In this document: piece by piece, positions 1 through 13,178 of the stretch | Layout of the letters: each line of letters opens with the position of its first letter | Numbering within the stretch: the stretch's first letter is position 1 | Notes under the pieces: generated by a model | Told to the model about the DNA's origin: nothing | What the model saw: the letters and a program-made list of their open reading frames with translations, nothing else | Databases searched by the model: none | Program-made: the position numbers and the translations under genes | DNA from: Taenia hydatigena | Lineage: Eukaryota; Platyhelminthes; Cestoda; Cyclophyllidea; Taeniidae | Direction of reading: 5' to 3' | Assembly (NCBI GenBank): GCA_036345935.2 | Contig: JADWOT020001685.1 | Span: forward strand, 1 to 64,000 | Length of the DNA stretch: 64,000 nucleotides

Positions 1-1
1 G

Positions 2-487
2 ATAGAAGTTACCTTTGCCATTGACGAAAATGGCGTTCTCAGCGTGTTAGCAGTGGACAAGTTATCAAGGAAGCAGATTAATGTCTATGCTGAGGACACG
101 AGTTGCCTGTCGGAAGAGCAGATCGAGCAGATGATTAATGAAACTGAGAAGTTGAAGCAGACGAGTGAGAAGCAGAGAAGCAAGATGGCAACAAGGAATG
201 TGCTAAAAGACTACATATTCACCATACAGTCAGAAATAGAGAAGGATGAGGTGAGGCAACTGACATCGGAGGAGCAACGCAAAAGTGTACGTTCGATGTG
301 TGAGGACTCGCTTAATTGGATTGACTTCCACGAAGATGCCACAAAGGAGGATTATGAGCATATGCACAAAAAGGTGGAGAGCGTGTACAGATCCACTATG
401 TCAGTGAAGAAATCCGGCTCGTCAGCAGGGACTTCGAAGGCGAGATCTCGATCATCTAATCCTGGAACGAGAAGTCACAGAACTTAA
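2..487 (+). CDS. Divergent HSP70, C-terminal part (5' end outside window)
   Basis: The frame is open from the window edge to a TAA at 485-487, giving 161 residues. HSP70 proteins are ATP-driven chaperones; this part covers the end of the substrate-binding beta-domain and the alpha-helical lid. The opening IEVTFAIDENGVLSVLAVDK matches the family pattern (IEVTFDID.NGIL.V.A.DK). It is followed by the lid signature LSEEQIEQMINETEK and a late helix LNWIDFHEDATKEDYEHMHK. The protein ends in a Ser/Arg-rich tail (SRSSNPGTRSHRT), not the EEVD that binds TPR co-chaperones in cytosolic HSP70, so it is probably a divergent lineage-specific paralogue, a class known to be expanded in tapeworms. No intron is needed in the visible part. 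It could be a silent copy, but no stop or frameshift is seen. Family assignment is secure; activity is unknown. Confidence 0.9.
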   Translation: MEVTFAIDENGVLSVLAVDKLSRKQINVYAEDTSCLSEEQIEQMINETEKLKQTSEKQRSKMATRNVLKDYIFTIQSEIEKDEVRQLTSEEQRKSVRSMCEDSLNWIDFHEDATKEDYEHMHKKVESVYRSTMSVKKSGSSAGTSKARSRSSNPGTRSHRT

Positions 488-555
488 AAACCTTTTAACT
501 ATGCTGTGATTACTAACCTTTAACCTAAGCAAAAGGGAGTTGTTACCCGTTTTAC

Positions 556-561
556 ATTAAA
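556..561 (+). promoter_or_regulatory. Possible polyadenylation signal of the HSP70 gene (ATTAAA)
   Basis: An ATTAAA hexamer, the commonest variant of AATAAA, lies about 70 bases after the HSP70 stop codon. The spacing suits a short 3' UTR. Such hexamers are frequent by chance in AT-rich DNA. Confidence 0.35.
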
Positions 562-851
562 TGAATCTTTCGTATACCCACTTGGTCATTTATTTGCTCA
601 TACGCATTCCTTCTGATAAGCTTTTTTTAATTTACTTACATCAAGTTTTCGGCCCAAGGGTGATCTCTCCATATTTTTAATGTGACTACTGCAGGCAATT
701 AGGTAATGGTTAATCGTTCTAAGGTGCATATGACTGTAGCCATAATGCTTGATTCTTCTACTATCCAACGCATGGAGGTGACTTGGGATGGGAATGCCTT
801 ACAGAGTAGACACAACATGGCAGATCAAGTAGAATTTCAAACTAAACTTAC

Positions 852-944
852 CGGTGGCGGAGGAATCAGTGTCAGATTTCAGTGCTTCGGCGAGGTCTTT
901 TGTGCCCATATACGCAATGGCATTCAAACTTTTCACAATCTTTC
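852..944 (-). CDS. Possible isolated exon, minus strand, product not recognised
   Basis: On the minus strand an open stretch reads KIVKSLNAIAYMGTKDLAEA and continues to SDTDSSAT. It stops at a perfect donor (CACCG|GTAAGT, intron starting at 851 and running to lower coordinates). A weak acceptor (TTTGTGTGGAG) precedes it. The protein-like composition and consensus donor suggest an exon, but I found no partner exons. A second frame is also open over part of the stretch, so this may be chance. Confidence 0.22.
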
Positions 945-3900
945 TCCACACAAACACCCGTATTGATAGTGGCATGTATGCCATCAAGCTTAGTTACGAT
1001 AATCTAAGTCAGACATTGGCATATCAAAAATGATGCATCGTGCTTCTCTAACAATGGGCAATAATTATTTCATTATGCAAATTCGGATCAGCGCCAAATG
1101 CTGATGGCTATACTAGGTTCCTTGGTGGATCTTATCCAGAGTATTTGAATAAAAAGGACCCTTTCTACCAAGAAGACCTTTTCCTTAGAGTGAAAGGCTT
1201 TGACCATGGGATTGGTAATGGGTGCTTAGGGACTGTCTCCCTGAGAGCTTAGGCAAATTATCATGTTGAATAAAAACGAAAAGTGTGATGTAGCAATTCC
1301 TTCGATGAGTAAAATAATGGGGTGGCCAAAGCCGTGCATTCCTTTCTCCCAATTCGTCTGCCTGCCTGTGAAGCAAAGATGTGCACACTGAAGGCGCCTT
1401 TCGGCGAATAGGCACACCAATCTGATTAATAGCCATAAAATACCTCCATGTTTCCCTTTACTGCATCTCATCTTCCAATACTTCTGTGCCCATCAATTTC
1501 TCCCTGCCATACTTCGCGTTCGTTACAAGTGGATGCCTTGAGAGCTGGTAATGAGATTAATCTTATGCACATCGAGCCTTTGAAACCATATGACTTGAGG
1601 GCTTGTGCGAACAGAATAGGTTTTCACACAACGATCAAATCCAATTATCTCAAAGGCGTCTTTGTCACGCCCTAATCGACTGAAGCCACCCTTGGGGCTG
1701 ATGAAATGTCGGAGAGAATGTAATCAGAATCGCGCATCGTTCCACTTAACAGTTGGTGGTTGGTACGTTTGTTGGACTTGGTTAAAACAGCATCCCTTGC
1801 ATCTCTTTTTACTACACAATTCAAACACGCCGTCACGATTCCGACCGTGGTGGGCAAATGGGAGAAAAACACTTCAACGCAGTTAGGTGTGCATGTACAT
1901 ACCTAAAAGCAAAATGTGCCCTGAAGTAATTGTGCACTTCACAATGTTTCTCAACCAATTCTACCAAGTAGGAAGTGTAGTGCTGGGGATCGCTTATTAT
2001 TATTCTGGAGTAAAGCTCGTTCATTAGCAGCATATTGATGCGCTTAGCACAACTATTTTGCCATTGGAGACCTGAGTCACTAGCCCAAACATCTCCAGTA
2101 AGGGCACCAATTGTGCTCTTGAACAGCAACTCAGGGCATGGAATGGGCAATGAAGTAATAAACTAAGGCATGTTTTGTAGCGCTTTATCTCCATGTTAAT
2201 ACTTGTTTAATAATGTTAATGATCCAGTGAAGCTTGTTTGGCAAGTGGACATTACTGTACCCAGAAAGTTAGATGCCAAGAAGGTTGCACCACCGCCATA
2301 CACACGTTTCAAATATCGTGCCCTACTTTTTTTGTGAATTCTAACTTACGAGAGTTAAGTGTTTCTTTCATCGTGCTACCCATGTCAGTGACATTTCCAA
2401 CTAACGTCAAGCTAGGCACAAAAGGGCCATTAACACTCACCACAATCGTGCAGAGCAATAAGTGGCGGGTTGATTGGCGTAATTGTTTTGTCTGTGGAAC
2501 AGTAATTCCATTAGGGCCTACTTTACTTTTGACTAATCCACGTTTCGTTTGAAATGCGAACAGCTGCGCATTCCTGCCTAAGCGTATGCCAACAGTTTTA
2601 GCAAATCGCTGCTTGTTTATAAGGGATTGCAATGATCAAGTATATTATTAGGAGTTTGTTTTAAGGAGAGGGACCAAAGCAGAAAGAATGGAAAAGTTTA
2701 TCACAGCCTCAGCGCAGTCACTTTGGCTCAGTGCTCACACACATTCTGTCAATTCAGAGGTTAAGAATGAAGACTTAATCATGCCTTCTGCATGAATCCC
2801 TCCCTCTGTTCGATAGCCAACTCATTACTCACAACAGCCGTCTTTCTCTCCATACGACCGCCCACGCTTTTACATACCTAGCAGTCCATAAGGATTCCAT
2901 CACCCGAGCCACGTTTCCATTCAAACACAGCACGCGTTCCCTTTCAAGCCGAAACTTCTTAGTCATAGTGAATCTATAGCATGGAAAAGAATGTCTTGTG
3001 ACGAATTCTAACTCTGATTTGCGCACATCGATGTGTTACGAAGGAGAAGAAGGAAGCCGAAGGCCTAATGTTGATTTGAAGAGTTGCGTGTGTTGGTTTG
3101 AAATGAGTATGAATGAGCAGAAGGCGAAGAAATATAAGGCATGAAAGGAGTATAAATGCTTTAATCACTATCGGCTGATATTTGAGGCATCATAATGGAA
3201 TGATTTTGCATAAGTGGGTAGATAGATATTTCTTGTAGGCTAGATTTTCCGTTCCTTTGAAGATTTACCTTTTCAAAATGCATTGGCTGCACTTTTGGCC
3301 CTCCCTTCTCCTCTCTGCTTCACCTTTTTCCTTCACGCGCCTTACAATTCTGATTGTCTACAAGGACCAATTCATTCACGCGCACCTCCAGGCTATGAAA
3401 ATCAAATGCATAGACTAACCACTGATGGATTTATCTGCATTTACCTGACCTGTTCATTGTTTTCTTAACCAATACACCGCATTAGTAATGACAGATGTCG
3501 GGAAGCATTTCATTTCATTTAGGTTGCCATCAAAGCCTATGCCATGCCCAATCCCTCCTCGCCTTGATTTAAGGGCCAATTCCCAACCCTCCGGTCTACT
3601 CATTTCAATTATTTGTAGCAAACTTTGATGAATTTCAGCCCCTTTATTCTAATTCGTCAACTCAGCTCCATTACTAAATAAATAGAGCTCTTTAAACACA
3701 TTATCAGATGAAATAGAGGCAATTCTCAAAGAGTTGCGCTGAATACAAAGATTTTTTTAAAAGGACTGGGGGCATGAATGCTGGATGTGAGGAATAAGCC
3801 GAAAAATTAGTAAAATCGGGTAATGAACGCAGAGACTTGCGCCCGATTCGCATATTTGCTAAGCTTACTGTTATTTTGCCCATCCACCTCGCAGCGCTTC

Positions 3901-5489
3901 AGTTCGCTGTTCGAGATGCTTTAGTTGGAGTTTGAACACCAAATACTTTGTGTTTTCTATGTTGTGCTCCGCGCCCATATGCACACGTATGTGCTTTGTC
4001 GTTTCGGGTCCCGTTACTTCACTGATTGTTGAAGGCTCTACTCATTTTTAATGAGTAGCAAAATAATATACTTATAATGGAAAATTTGTGAGCTTAGTCT
4101 GAACCAACTTTGCCTATTTATATGCCTGCAAACAAGTGAAGGCTCTGTTTTCTGAAAGAATAGGCTTTCTCAGTGGATGTAAGAAGCGATATGCCAAGAA
4201 TGGAAAACAGCTTCTAGCTTAATCGTTGTAAATGGTGCTGTTTAAAATATTAGCTTAGGATCTCCCTGCTTGGCGCTATAAGAGACCCTGGTTCAAGCAC
4301 AGGTTGAGCATGTGCGCTCTACGTCCCTTAATGCAGTTAGTTAATTCAAAACCCTCTTAGGGTTATTTGTTGAGTGAACGCTCAAAGCGTAGAGGCTAAG
4401 ATAACAGGGTTCCTCAAGGCTTCTTTAACCCTTCTCGCTATCTAATTAGTTCCTTTCTGTAACCTGGGCTATTTGTTGTTTCTTACAACGCTGGTCACAA
4501 TTCACCAACGTTCAAAAGAACACAATCCATCGCACATTTGTACGATGCAGATTGATGCGTAAATTAATGCAAGTTTAAAGACAGCTTTCGTTCAGCATTT
4601 AATCCAATTCCGTAATGCTTATTTTGAGTGCTACTGGTGACAAAGGGGTTTTCTCGTCTTAGATCTCAAGGCAAAAATATGTTTTGTGAAGAAGTAGCGA
4701 ATCATTATCTGCTTTTGCTTTTATAGATTAGCCAAAATATAAAAAAATTTTACTTGATATCTACCTCTGTCTGTACTTCGCACGCCCACAATTAGTGCTG
4801 CATGAATGTGGCGGGGAGATTTTCTTGCCTTCGTTTCTGAGTCAAAGGTGCTTGTCATTCGAAAGGGAAGCGCATAAAAGCTATAACTTGAGAGCAGCTA
4901 CAACATGCGGTTTGTATTGATTACTTTTTTCATTCCAAACACAAATATTCCTGTTATGAATCCCAGTGTGGCACGTCTCAAGTCATCACAAACTGAAAAT
5001 GAATACGTGTCACATATATGTGACGCGACGAACGAAGTTATACAAGGAGCGTAGAAGCCACCTCGCAAGCTGGCATACCAGTCACTAAATTTTCATGCAA
5101 ATCTAGATACTTGATCTTAACGCCATTGATCTCTTTTGGCGATTCTGCTCGGTCAGGATTATCGTCCGGTTCAAAACTGGAATCAGTGGTAGAAAATTCC
5201 GCTGGTCATAACGCGTGTTCACAGCTGGCCGTTGCAACACCGGTCAAAAAGCATGTTTATTTGAAAAGTGCATTTTTTAATTCATTTTCCTGTGATTTGG
5301 TTTCCTGGTCGCATCTAACCTGCTTCCATTTAGCTAGTAGGGAAGTGGATATTAGCTCTTTACCTTTATTTTTCCACTTTATTGCCACGAGAACATCTCT
5401 CACCTTCACCTCTCTAAAGCCCAACATTAATTCTCTCCTCCCTCCTTCCCCTCCCCACCCTCATCGTGTGACAACGCCCCCTTCGTAGA

Positions 5490-8400
5490 TGATTTGATTG
5501 GCTAGAGGAACAAGTTCGAAGACCAGGATTGGGTAAAATGTGCTTTTGCACCAACATACACATAAGCACACACACGTTCCTATCTGTTTTCGTAAGACAT
5601 TAATTAAGGTATGCCGTAAAAAGACGAGAGTAAAAGCGAACAATGACATACACACACAAACTTAAGCGAAGATACATAGTGGAAGCAGAGCAGGCGGTTT
5701 AGAGCGGAAAGCATACAATTTTACCCGTTATTGTAGGGCGTCAGGCAGAGAGATTCTCCAAAGCAAAAAGGATTAGGAAGTGAGTTGGGCAGGTAGGAGC
5801 AACACACTCACCTTAGCTCTCGAAAGGATAGGTAAAGGAGGAATAAAATAGGAGGCAGAATTGAGGCGAAGTAGTGTAGGACAAACTAAAGGGACAGAGA
5901 AAAAGATAGAAATGGGGAAGAAATTGTAATCCAAGCTAGGCTATGCTAAAATGCGATTTGGTTTTGGGTAGAGTGCGATTGAGCCAGGTCCAGTCTAACC
6001 CGTGCTAGTGAGATCTAGATTATGAATCCGTGCGTTATTTAATCATGCCATAATCGAGATTGAGACTAGTGGAGAGATGAAAGAGGGCATTGGCAGACAA
6101 TGTGGTAGGAGGGGAAGATGAGAGAAGAGTAGAGGAGGCAGGGGAGCGAGATGTTCTTGTGGTACTAAAGTGGAAAAATAGAGAAGCTGAATTGTAGGGA
6201 TTGCTCACTCACCTTTTCCGAATTAGTTGTATATGAGGAGCGCAAACTGTGTGACAATACAAGACGTAATACACGTGAGCATACGGAGCGCAGTAGGAGA
6301 CAAAGGAGACTTACCAAAGATGCATAGGAGACAGGAGAGCTCCTGTCTCATCAGTTCTACCCATTAGGCGTGAACCTCGATACCTAATGTCTGCGAGAAA
6401 GGAAAAAAGACCTTTATCGGCATTACATGCAGTTGTGTAGTGTTGATTAGATGGGACAACTCAGGGTGTTGGGGCTGACTTAAATGATAACGCATGAGGC
6501 GCCTTACCTAAGCCTGTCATAATCTAGCGTAGCTTGCTAATCTTGCTTTTTTACTGATCCAATCCAAGTTAGTCGGATCTGGTCAGGCCTAGACTTGCGT
6601 AACGTGCTCCAGTGCTTCAGCAGTGGAATAAGAATAATGGGCAAGTTGTTTGACATCAGCCGGTCTCTGATGCTGTTGCTTATTTAAGGATTCGGAGCAT
6701 ATTTGGGAGATGAAGAATAAGTTCGGCACAGCAATCGTAGTGAAGGGTAGAATGTTGATTAAAGAATCGGTGACTCCCCTAATTCCACGCTTGGACGAAT
6801 TGCTATTTTGCATTACGAATGGCAATAGTGGTCCATGCACTTCTTTGGTAGGAGCGATGCACCAGGAATATTCAGTTGAAAGAGACAGAGGAACAATTGA
6901 GTATAAGACGAAAAAGCAAGAAGTCGAGGTATGGAGCTGCAGTGCAATGTTCTTCATCTCTTTCCTATCGTCTCCAATCTTTCCCAACGAAAATTCGCTC
7001 GCCCACTCATCTAGCCATGTGATTGAGTAACATAAAGAGGAATCAGATTAATGAAAAAATTCCGCTTTTTTTGAATGGCACATCAGAAGAGGCCAATCGT
7101 AGTTTTTCTTTTCACGCTACTTTTATTGGATGCCAGATGTGACAATATTGAACCGACACGCGAGGGATGAGAGTGGCGTACAGACGGATTGTGGATAAGA
7201 AGAAAGAGAAAGCAAGAACAGGTGTGCGAAGAGTAAATTATCTGCGTAAAGCTGTTAATAAAAAGGAAAGACAGAACCAAGTATAAAATTGAATAATTGT
7301 AGATGAAAACAAAGAATACAGACTGCAGCTATGTTCTTATGCTATTCCAGTTTTCGCATTAAAATCATTTACAGTACATTGTGTTCGTTCCTAGGCAGCA
7401 AAAGTCTTAAAGTTAAACTGCACTTCACTAGAACGCAAGTACACCGACAATTGATGCCTAAGCTTAGTTAGTCACAGATTGAAATGAACAAAATCTGGCG
7501 CTGTGTAATATCCGCGTAGCCTGGTTTTTTGTTAATGCACACCCTTAGTACAGCATGGCATAAAATGCTGCATTTTCAGAGACAGCCTACGTTTTTCGCG
7601 CAGTAGATTTTAACAGAAAAGGCCTTATTAGAATCTCCTCAATGTCAGTGCAAGAAATACTTGGAGCGCAGTGCACCTGGGCTAAGTTGCCATTGTATTA
7701 CTTATGCAATGCCTTATACATACATTGATCTAGACTACCAGTCAAAACCCAATGCCATTCTGACCTTTCCAATGCCGGTGAGTGGCCTTGTCTTGAAGGC
7801 TTTTAACCATGACCATGAAGTTGGTAAATGAACCAAATTAACTAAAATTTATGCGTAGTTTACAGATGTGGGTACTATAGCAGCTTGTATGATGCACTTT
7901 AACCGCGCGTTAATAATTAAAATCTTAGTAATAAACAGTAAAGTTTAATTGTCTAGAAGAGGCTATTGCTAGTTTACGCACGACAGACATGGTAAGAAAC
8001 CATAAGATGTAATTTTTCCTTACCAGATGCCAACGGCAGACTGCTGATTCGCTCTTTGGAGGACTCATGATGATCAAATTATGCTCCAGTCAGACGCGAT
8101 GCATTCTAGTGAAATCCGTGGCCCATAAATTCATTTTCGCCCAGTAATTATCAGTAAGCAAGCCACTTCAGACCACCTCTGCCAAAATCCTGGCACTTTG
8201 GTGCAGCAACGGATCCAATTTGCCAACAAGGTGGAAAGCAGTTACCGCTGATGACCTCGAAAATGGAGAGCGAGTTTGTTAACTTAAAGACTTGTCTCAA
8301 TTAACAAAATATGCGACCGACAGTTGAAATGTGTCTTGAAAATTGCAAACATTATGTTTATTTATTTTCGATCTTAAGCGTTGCGTGACCCACTACATTT

Positions 8401-10230
8401 GACGTCCGAAACTAAATGGCCAAGTTTTGTAAACTTTGTTGGAATAAGATCTATCACTAATTATACGCGTGTACTCATAACCAGCAAAGCATTTTACTTT
8501 CGTTTGATTCCATTTCTGTTTTTAAACGATATATGACAACAACGTTTCTCATCTATCCTACTTAAGTATTACTTCTCCTTCAAATCTAAAACTGGATCTT
8601 CCCTGCTCCACTGCAGGTATAGCTTACATTATTCATCATTTAGCAATGCCATATCGCAAATTAGTCAAACCCTTACACGGATCTGTACCCATGAAATGAT
8701 ATGGCAAGTAAAAGCAACCTTGTGTCCATCCCATTTGAGTATTCCTAAGCATAGCTTTAACGTCGATTAATGAGACGGATTCCTGTGCTTTCTGCTAATA
8801 CATTGGCATTTAACGCACGTGTTCTTTAAGAAAGGCATATAACAACTCACTTATACATAATAGACATTTCTGTAAGTTGGTTAAGCCCCGAACGATTGTC
8901 CATTTACAATCTTTCTCCTAGTGCTAACTACGGAGTCATTCCAGTTGAGTTGGCGAGCCGTGCATTAATTATTATTACATAAGTGCGAATATTGCAGAGG
9001 TGCCACTGAAGCAATGCGCACTAAATGCCCTTGTAGTGGGTCCTGCTTAATTTCCTCCAATTTGGTTTCGACGCAAAGGCATTAGCGGTTGAGTTTATAG
9101 CAGGGAGAGGTGGGTTTCTATGCGGTACTTCCTCAGATCTGATAACCACATGGATTAAGGCCGTAGCCTCTAACTGCTGGAAGTGGACATCTCATAGACA
9201 ACATTACTACCTCACAACTGTGCCACGCGTGAACACTCTCGCTGCGTATAAAATGCTTCCCCTAATGTAAGAGTGATTACTCAATGGACAATTAACGTGG
9301 CACTTTTGTAAGGCATCAAGCAACTTTCATTCCCTGCGATTTTCAAAGGGAGTGCGCATGGCTTTGCAGTTGGTCCCAGTCCTTCCCATCATTAGCTGCT
9401 CAATGGATCCTTTCCAACGTTTGAAAGCCTTCAAAATACGCCCAGTGGAAGTAGTGGAAACGAGCCTCAATAGGAGTTGACTTGACCGCGGAAATTCTAA
9501 ACGATGTGCAAGGCCTCCTATTGGCAGCAGATAGTGGATAGGATTCACATTCGTGTTTTCTCTCTTCACTTATTGTTTAGTCTGCACAACATTTGTGTTT
9601 TCGCAGAGAAAATATGGAACTAGAATGTGCCAACCATAACACATCAGTAAACATTTAATGTGATGGCTTACGCATACGGAACCTCAACCTCGACTGTCTC
9701 GGCTTTAAAGCTGAACTGCTTGCATTCTAGATGATGCTGTTTTCGTAGTCTATTGGAGTTACATTTGATACACTTGGCGACAACCAGTCTAGTCTCGCCT
9801 ATTTTGATAGCAGTGCTTTCGAAATACCTTTTTCAAATTACTTTCATACTCACTATTCAAAACGGAATGCGGAATCTACGCGAACCCGACGGGAGATTTT
9901 TGTACCTGCGGAAGCACGATGAATTGTAAAGCAACAACCTTACGCGCAGTGAAGCTATACGACAATTTGACCATTCTGACCTCAAATTGGCAATGGTATG
10001 GATTGCACGTCGAAGCCACATTCAGAGTGAAATCTTAACTACCTCGACTTTCATTTACTCAAATCGCACCTGCTGAATGCGCTCAAGACGTATACAGCTC
10101 GCCAACGAGGAGCAATTAGGCAACCTTTCCAAGAGTACACCTGCTGCATTCACCAACACGAACACTATAAGCGTGAATGATTCTACCAACGTGGATTGTG
10201 CCACGTCTTGATTACAGCAGAGACAATAAA
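5490..10230. repeat. Repeat R1, copy A (longest copy, about 4.7 kb)
   Basis: Three other loci in the window match successive parts of this stretch in the same order and orientation. 5510-6300 matches 39050-39830; 6000-7290 matches 35900-37270 and 55740-57085; 7270-8690 matches 58250-59720; 8860-10230 matches 39780-40681 and 42410-43890. Copy C lacks the part equivalent to 6300-8860. Identity by eye is roughly 70-80%, so the copies are old. No intact transposase or reverse transcriptase frame is visible. The minus-strand frame at 9327-9569 (core RILKAFKRWKGSIEQLMMGR) has a similar but decayed counterpart in copy C, so it may be a relic of an element protein. Terminal repeats were not found and the exact ends are uncertain. 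Confidence 0.7.
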
Positions 10231-13178
10231 GTTTGGCGAATTTACTGTGGATCGTGAGTCATGGATGAATGGGTTCCCAGACCTGAATGATCGCTTGCAC
10301 TACTTCCAAACAGCCCATATCCACAAGACGGTTTTCTGGCTTGAGATCAGTTACTTCTTTGCTTCTCCACCAATGGAACACTCAAACACCCATGCCGCAG
10401 GTGACGATGCCTTATCCGACCTGTAACAGTGGACCACCTCACCCCACACGCCTCATCCGCGTCAATCAACAAGCAAATTTATCATCTGCGCAAACCCGTT
10501 TAATCCTCACCTTCCTCTGTTTGCAAAAAAAACAAGAGCGAGGGAGTAAAATTCTTAAATTTACTAATGATGGAGAATTTACAGGAACATACAACACTGT
10601 AAAGACACCATTATAGCTTGGAAAGGGAGATGTGGGCATTTGGAACGGTGAGGATTCAGAATTTTGAGAGCCTTGTGCTGTTCCACATTAAAATGCTGCT
10701 AGAAGACAATTATTCCTTCCAGTCTCCCCTTCTCTTGGCGCATGGTCTTCATGAACTTGGCGGTGGTAGCGGTGTTTCCACACCGACAAATTGCACTTAT
10801 AACCTGCTTTGGATAGCGGACCTCTCGTCCGCATTCGGTTCACACACCATCGACATTTGAACCCGCGAAGTGAAAACGGCAAGCAGTCTCGTTCAAGACG
10901 AAGGAAACAAGGTCCAAACAAAGGTGCTGGTTCTATATCTGCATGAACAATCATAATGCAGCGATGTCACGTGAAGTAGTAAGCACCAGTTCATGTAATG
11001 CACGAAAGAGACATCATTTATTAGGAATGACAAAGACCAGCGCCAGTGCCTGTGCACAAAGTGCGGCGATGAGCCTATTTTCTTGTGAAAGAAGGCGTTT
11101 ACAATAGCCAACCCATTCAGCAATTTGACGATTGAGCAATGCAGACTTCTATCGGTCAGTAGCAGTAACGCAAACGTTGGTTTTCAGTCCGCCCGCTACC
11201 TTTATTTGTTAGGTAAACTTCTCGATACCTAGCGTCTACTTGACACTGCTCAGTGCCTTCACGTGCACCTCATATTAAAGCATCTTCCCCTCCATTGTGC
11301 CCGACTAAAAGGAAACCGCAATCGGGATGTTTGCAAAGCCGAAGTAATTAGATATACATGGAATTGTCCCTTCTATATGCCACGCTACATACGTGCTGCG
11401 TCCTGGTCATCGTCAGATGGATTCTGGCCAAGTTCAAACCTTGCTAGACGGTTTACTCTGATGAAATACAGACCACGACTACTCGTCTTACTGCTCCAGA
11501 TAAAGACAAATCCTGACGGTTGCGGAACGGATGCACAGATTGTGAAAGATACTACGCATGCTAATTCTGTCCATGACCTAAGAGGCCGCCCCCTCTAAAA
11601 ACGAAGCTTTGAGTGGGAGTGAGAATCGCAGAGGGTCATCATGAAAATAAATGGTGTACGTTGAGGGCTCATCCAAAGACCAGGAAAAGGAACAACCATT
11701 ACAAATAAAGCGTTTAGGATCTACTTATCAATCTCTCTACTTTGAGAATGACAAGCACTTAGAGGCGCGAGGCAAAGATGACACAGAAAAAAGAATTGAC
11801 GACAGAAAATGAGATTAAGTCGATGAAGAAGGCTTAATTTCAGACGACTGTTGTCTACCCTTTACACGATAGCAAAAGGCAAGACTTCGGCTTGTCAAGT
11901 GATCGCCCTTAATCCTTTTTCAAAAACATTAGCCTTTACGAGGAAATTGCAGGAATAAATAGATTTAGCGAAAAACAGTGCCGTAAGGAGGAAGTGGTCA
12001 ACAGAATAATGGGAGCTCTTTCGCACTCGTTCATTAAAAAGCGAAACTGAGCCTCTGTTATGAAAAAGAGGAACCAAGAACTGTGAACTTTCAATCACTT
12101 TAAAATTGCACTACTTAACCAAACTCTCGCAAAGCGCTAAGCATAGGCAAACAAGAAACGTATTGAAATGAAGAGAACAGCAAATAAAGAAAGAAGTGAA
12201 TTTATGCCTACCAACAGGAAAAAAACATAAACCATGGCAGAGTGGAAGGAAGCAATAACGCGGAGATCAATTGTAAAATCCCTACGCACCAAGCACTCGA
12301 TGGTGAGTCTCCAGTGATAGACATAGTTCGATGTAATGAATCCTGATTGAGCCCGGCAACCCTGTGGACAGACATTGACCGATTTACAGACACTCTGGTG
12401 AATGATGATGCAACCCCCAAGAGAGACGCCGATTGACAGTATTGATCACCGGCCATGGGTCCCGTGTCCGTGTGGATGAGTCCATGACGACGAGGCACGC
12501 AACTCGTTTGCTTGCGTTTTGGTGATGTTAAACAATTAACAAGCCAATACCGTCTTGCGCAATTCCCTACTTCAAAACCAAATCACGTGCAACGGGTGCT
12601 ACACTTACTCGTTAGAAATGCCATTTCCTGCGCTTTGTAGGGAAATGCACTCAGGGGTATAAAGAAAGGGCATCGACGCAGTACTACGCTGACGTGACCC
12701 AATTCACTTCGACGTCCATAGGTACCCAGTGTGTGAGCTAGCTAGCATTTCAGCACTGATACATCTCAGCTTCGGCAACACCTGCACATCTGGATAATCT
12801 ACCAGCATTAAATTGGTGTTTTCACCTTCTCTTAGTGGCATTCCATTCGTCTGACCAAAACGCTTTCTTCTAACAGCATAGCCATCTAAAGTTATTCATT
12901 TTCCACTATTTGAATGCTTTCTGTGAGCACTGTAGGCAGGTCCATCTCGGCCAGCCTCATATGTCCACCGCATGCTACCAAAATTGACCTCTACACGTTC
13001 CGACTACCAAACAGATCAGTAGTTGAGAAAACAGACAGATAAGTTGGCAGATAGAGATTTACAGAATGACTGGAGAATCATTGGACGGCCAACACTAGTT
13101 TTGCCGCTTCACCTAGCCTCTATCTCTACATCTCTACCAACCAGCCAACTAAGTGAATAAGCAAGAACAGGGGTGCAG
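10231..13178. other. Stretch without a supported gene
   Basis: Several medium open frames lie on both strands (for example 10196-10616 and 11263-11598 plus; 10688-11123 minus), but none has family motifs that hold up or paired splice sites. The minus frame at 10688-10954 is rich in Cys and His (FKCRWC...YKC...HRYH) and may be a decayed zinc-binding transposase tail. A TATAAAG at about 12658 has no obvious gene behind it. Confidence 0.4.

Larger units (their letters stand above)
488..5489. other. Intergenic stretch with no recognisable gene
   Basis: Apart from the poly(A) hexamer and the possible minus-strand exon listed separately, I see only short overlapping open frames on both strands, without splice-site support or family motifs. 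A peptide-like minus-strand run around 1830-2630 is broken by several stops and could be an old coding relic, but I cannot name it. From about 5400 the sequence becomes pyrimidine-rich just before repeat R1. Confidence 0.5.

Noticed and set aside
4270..4325. tRNA-like B box (GGTTCAAGCAC)
   Set aside because: No matching A box at the right distance, and no acceptor or anticodon stem can be paired.
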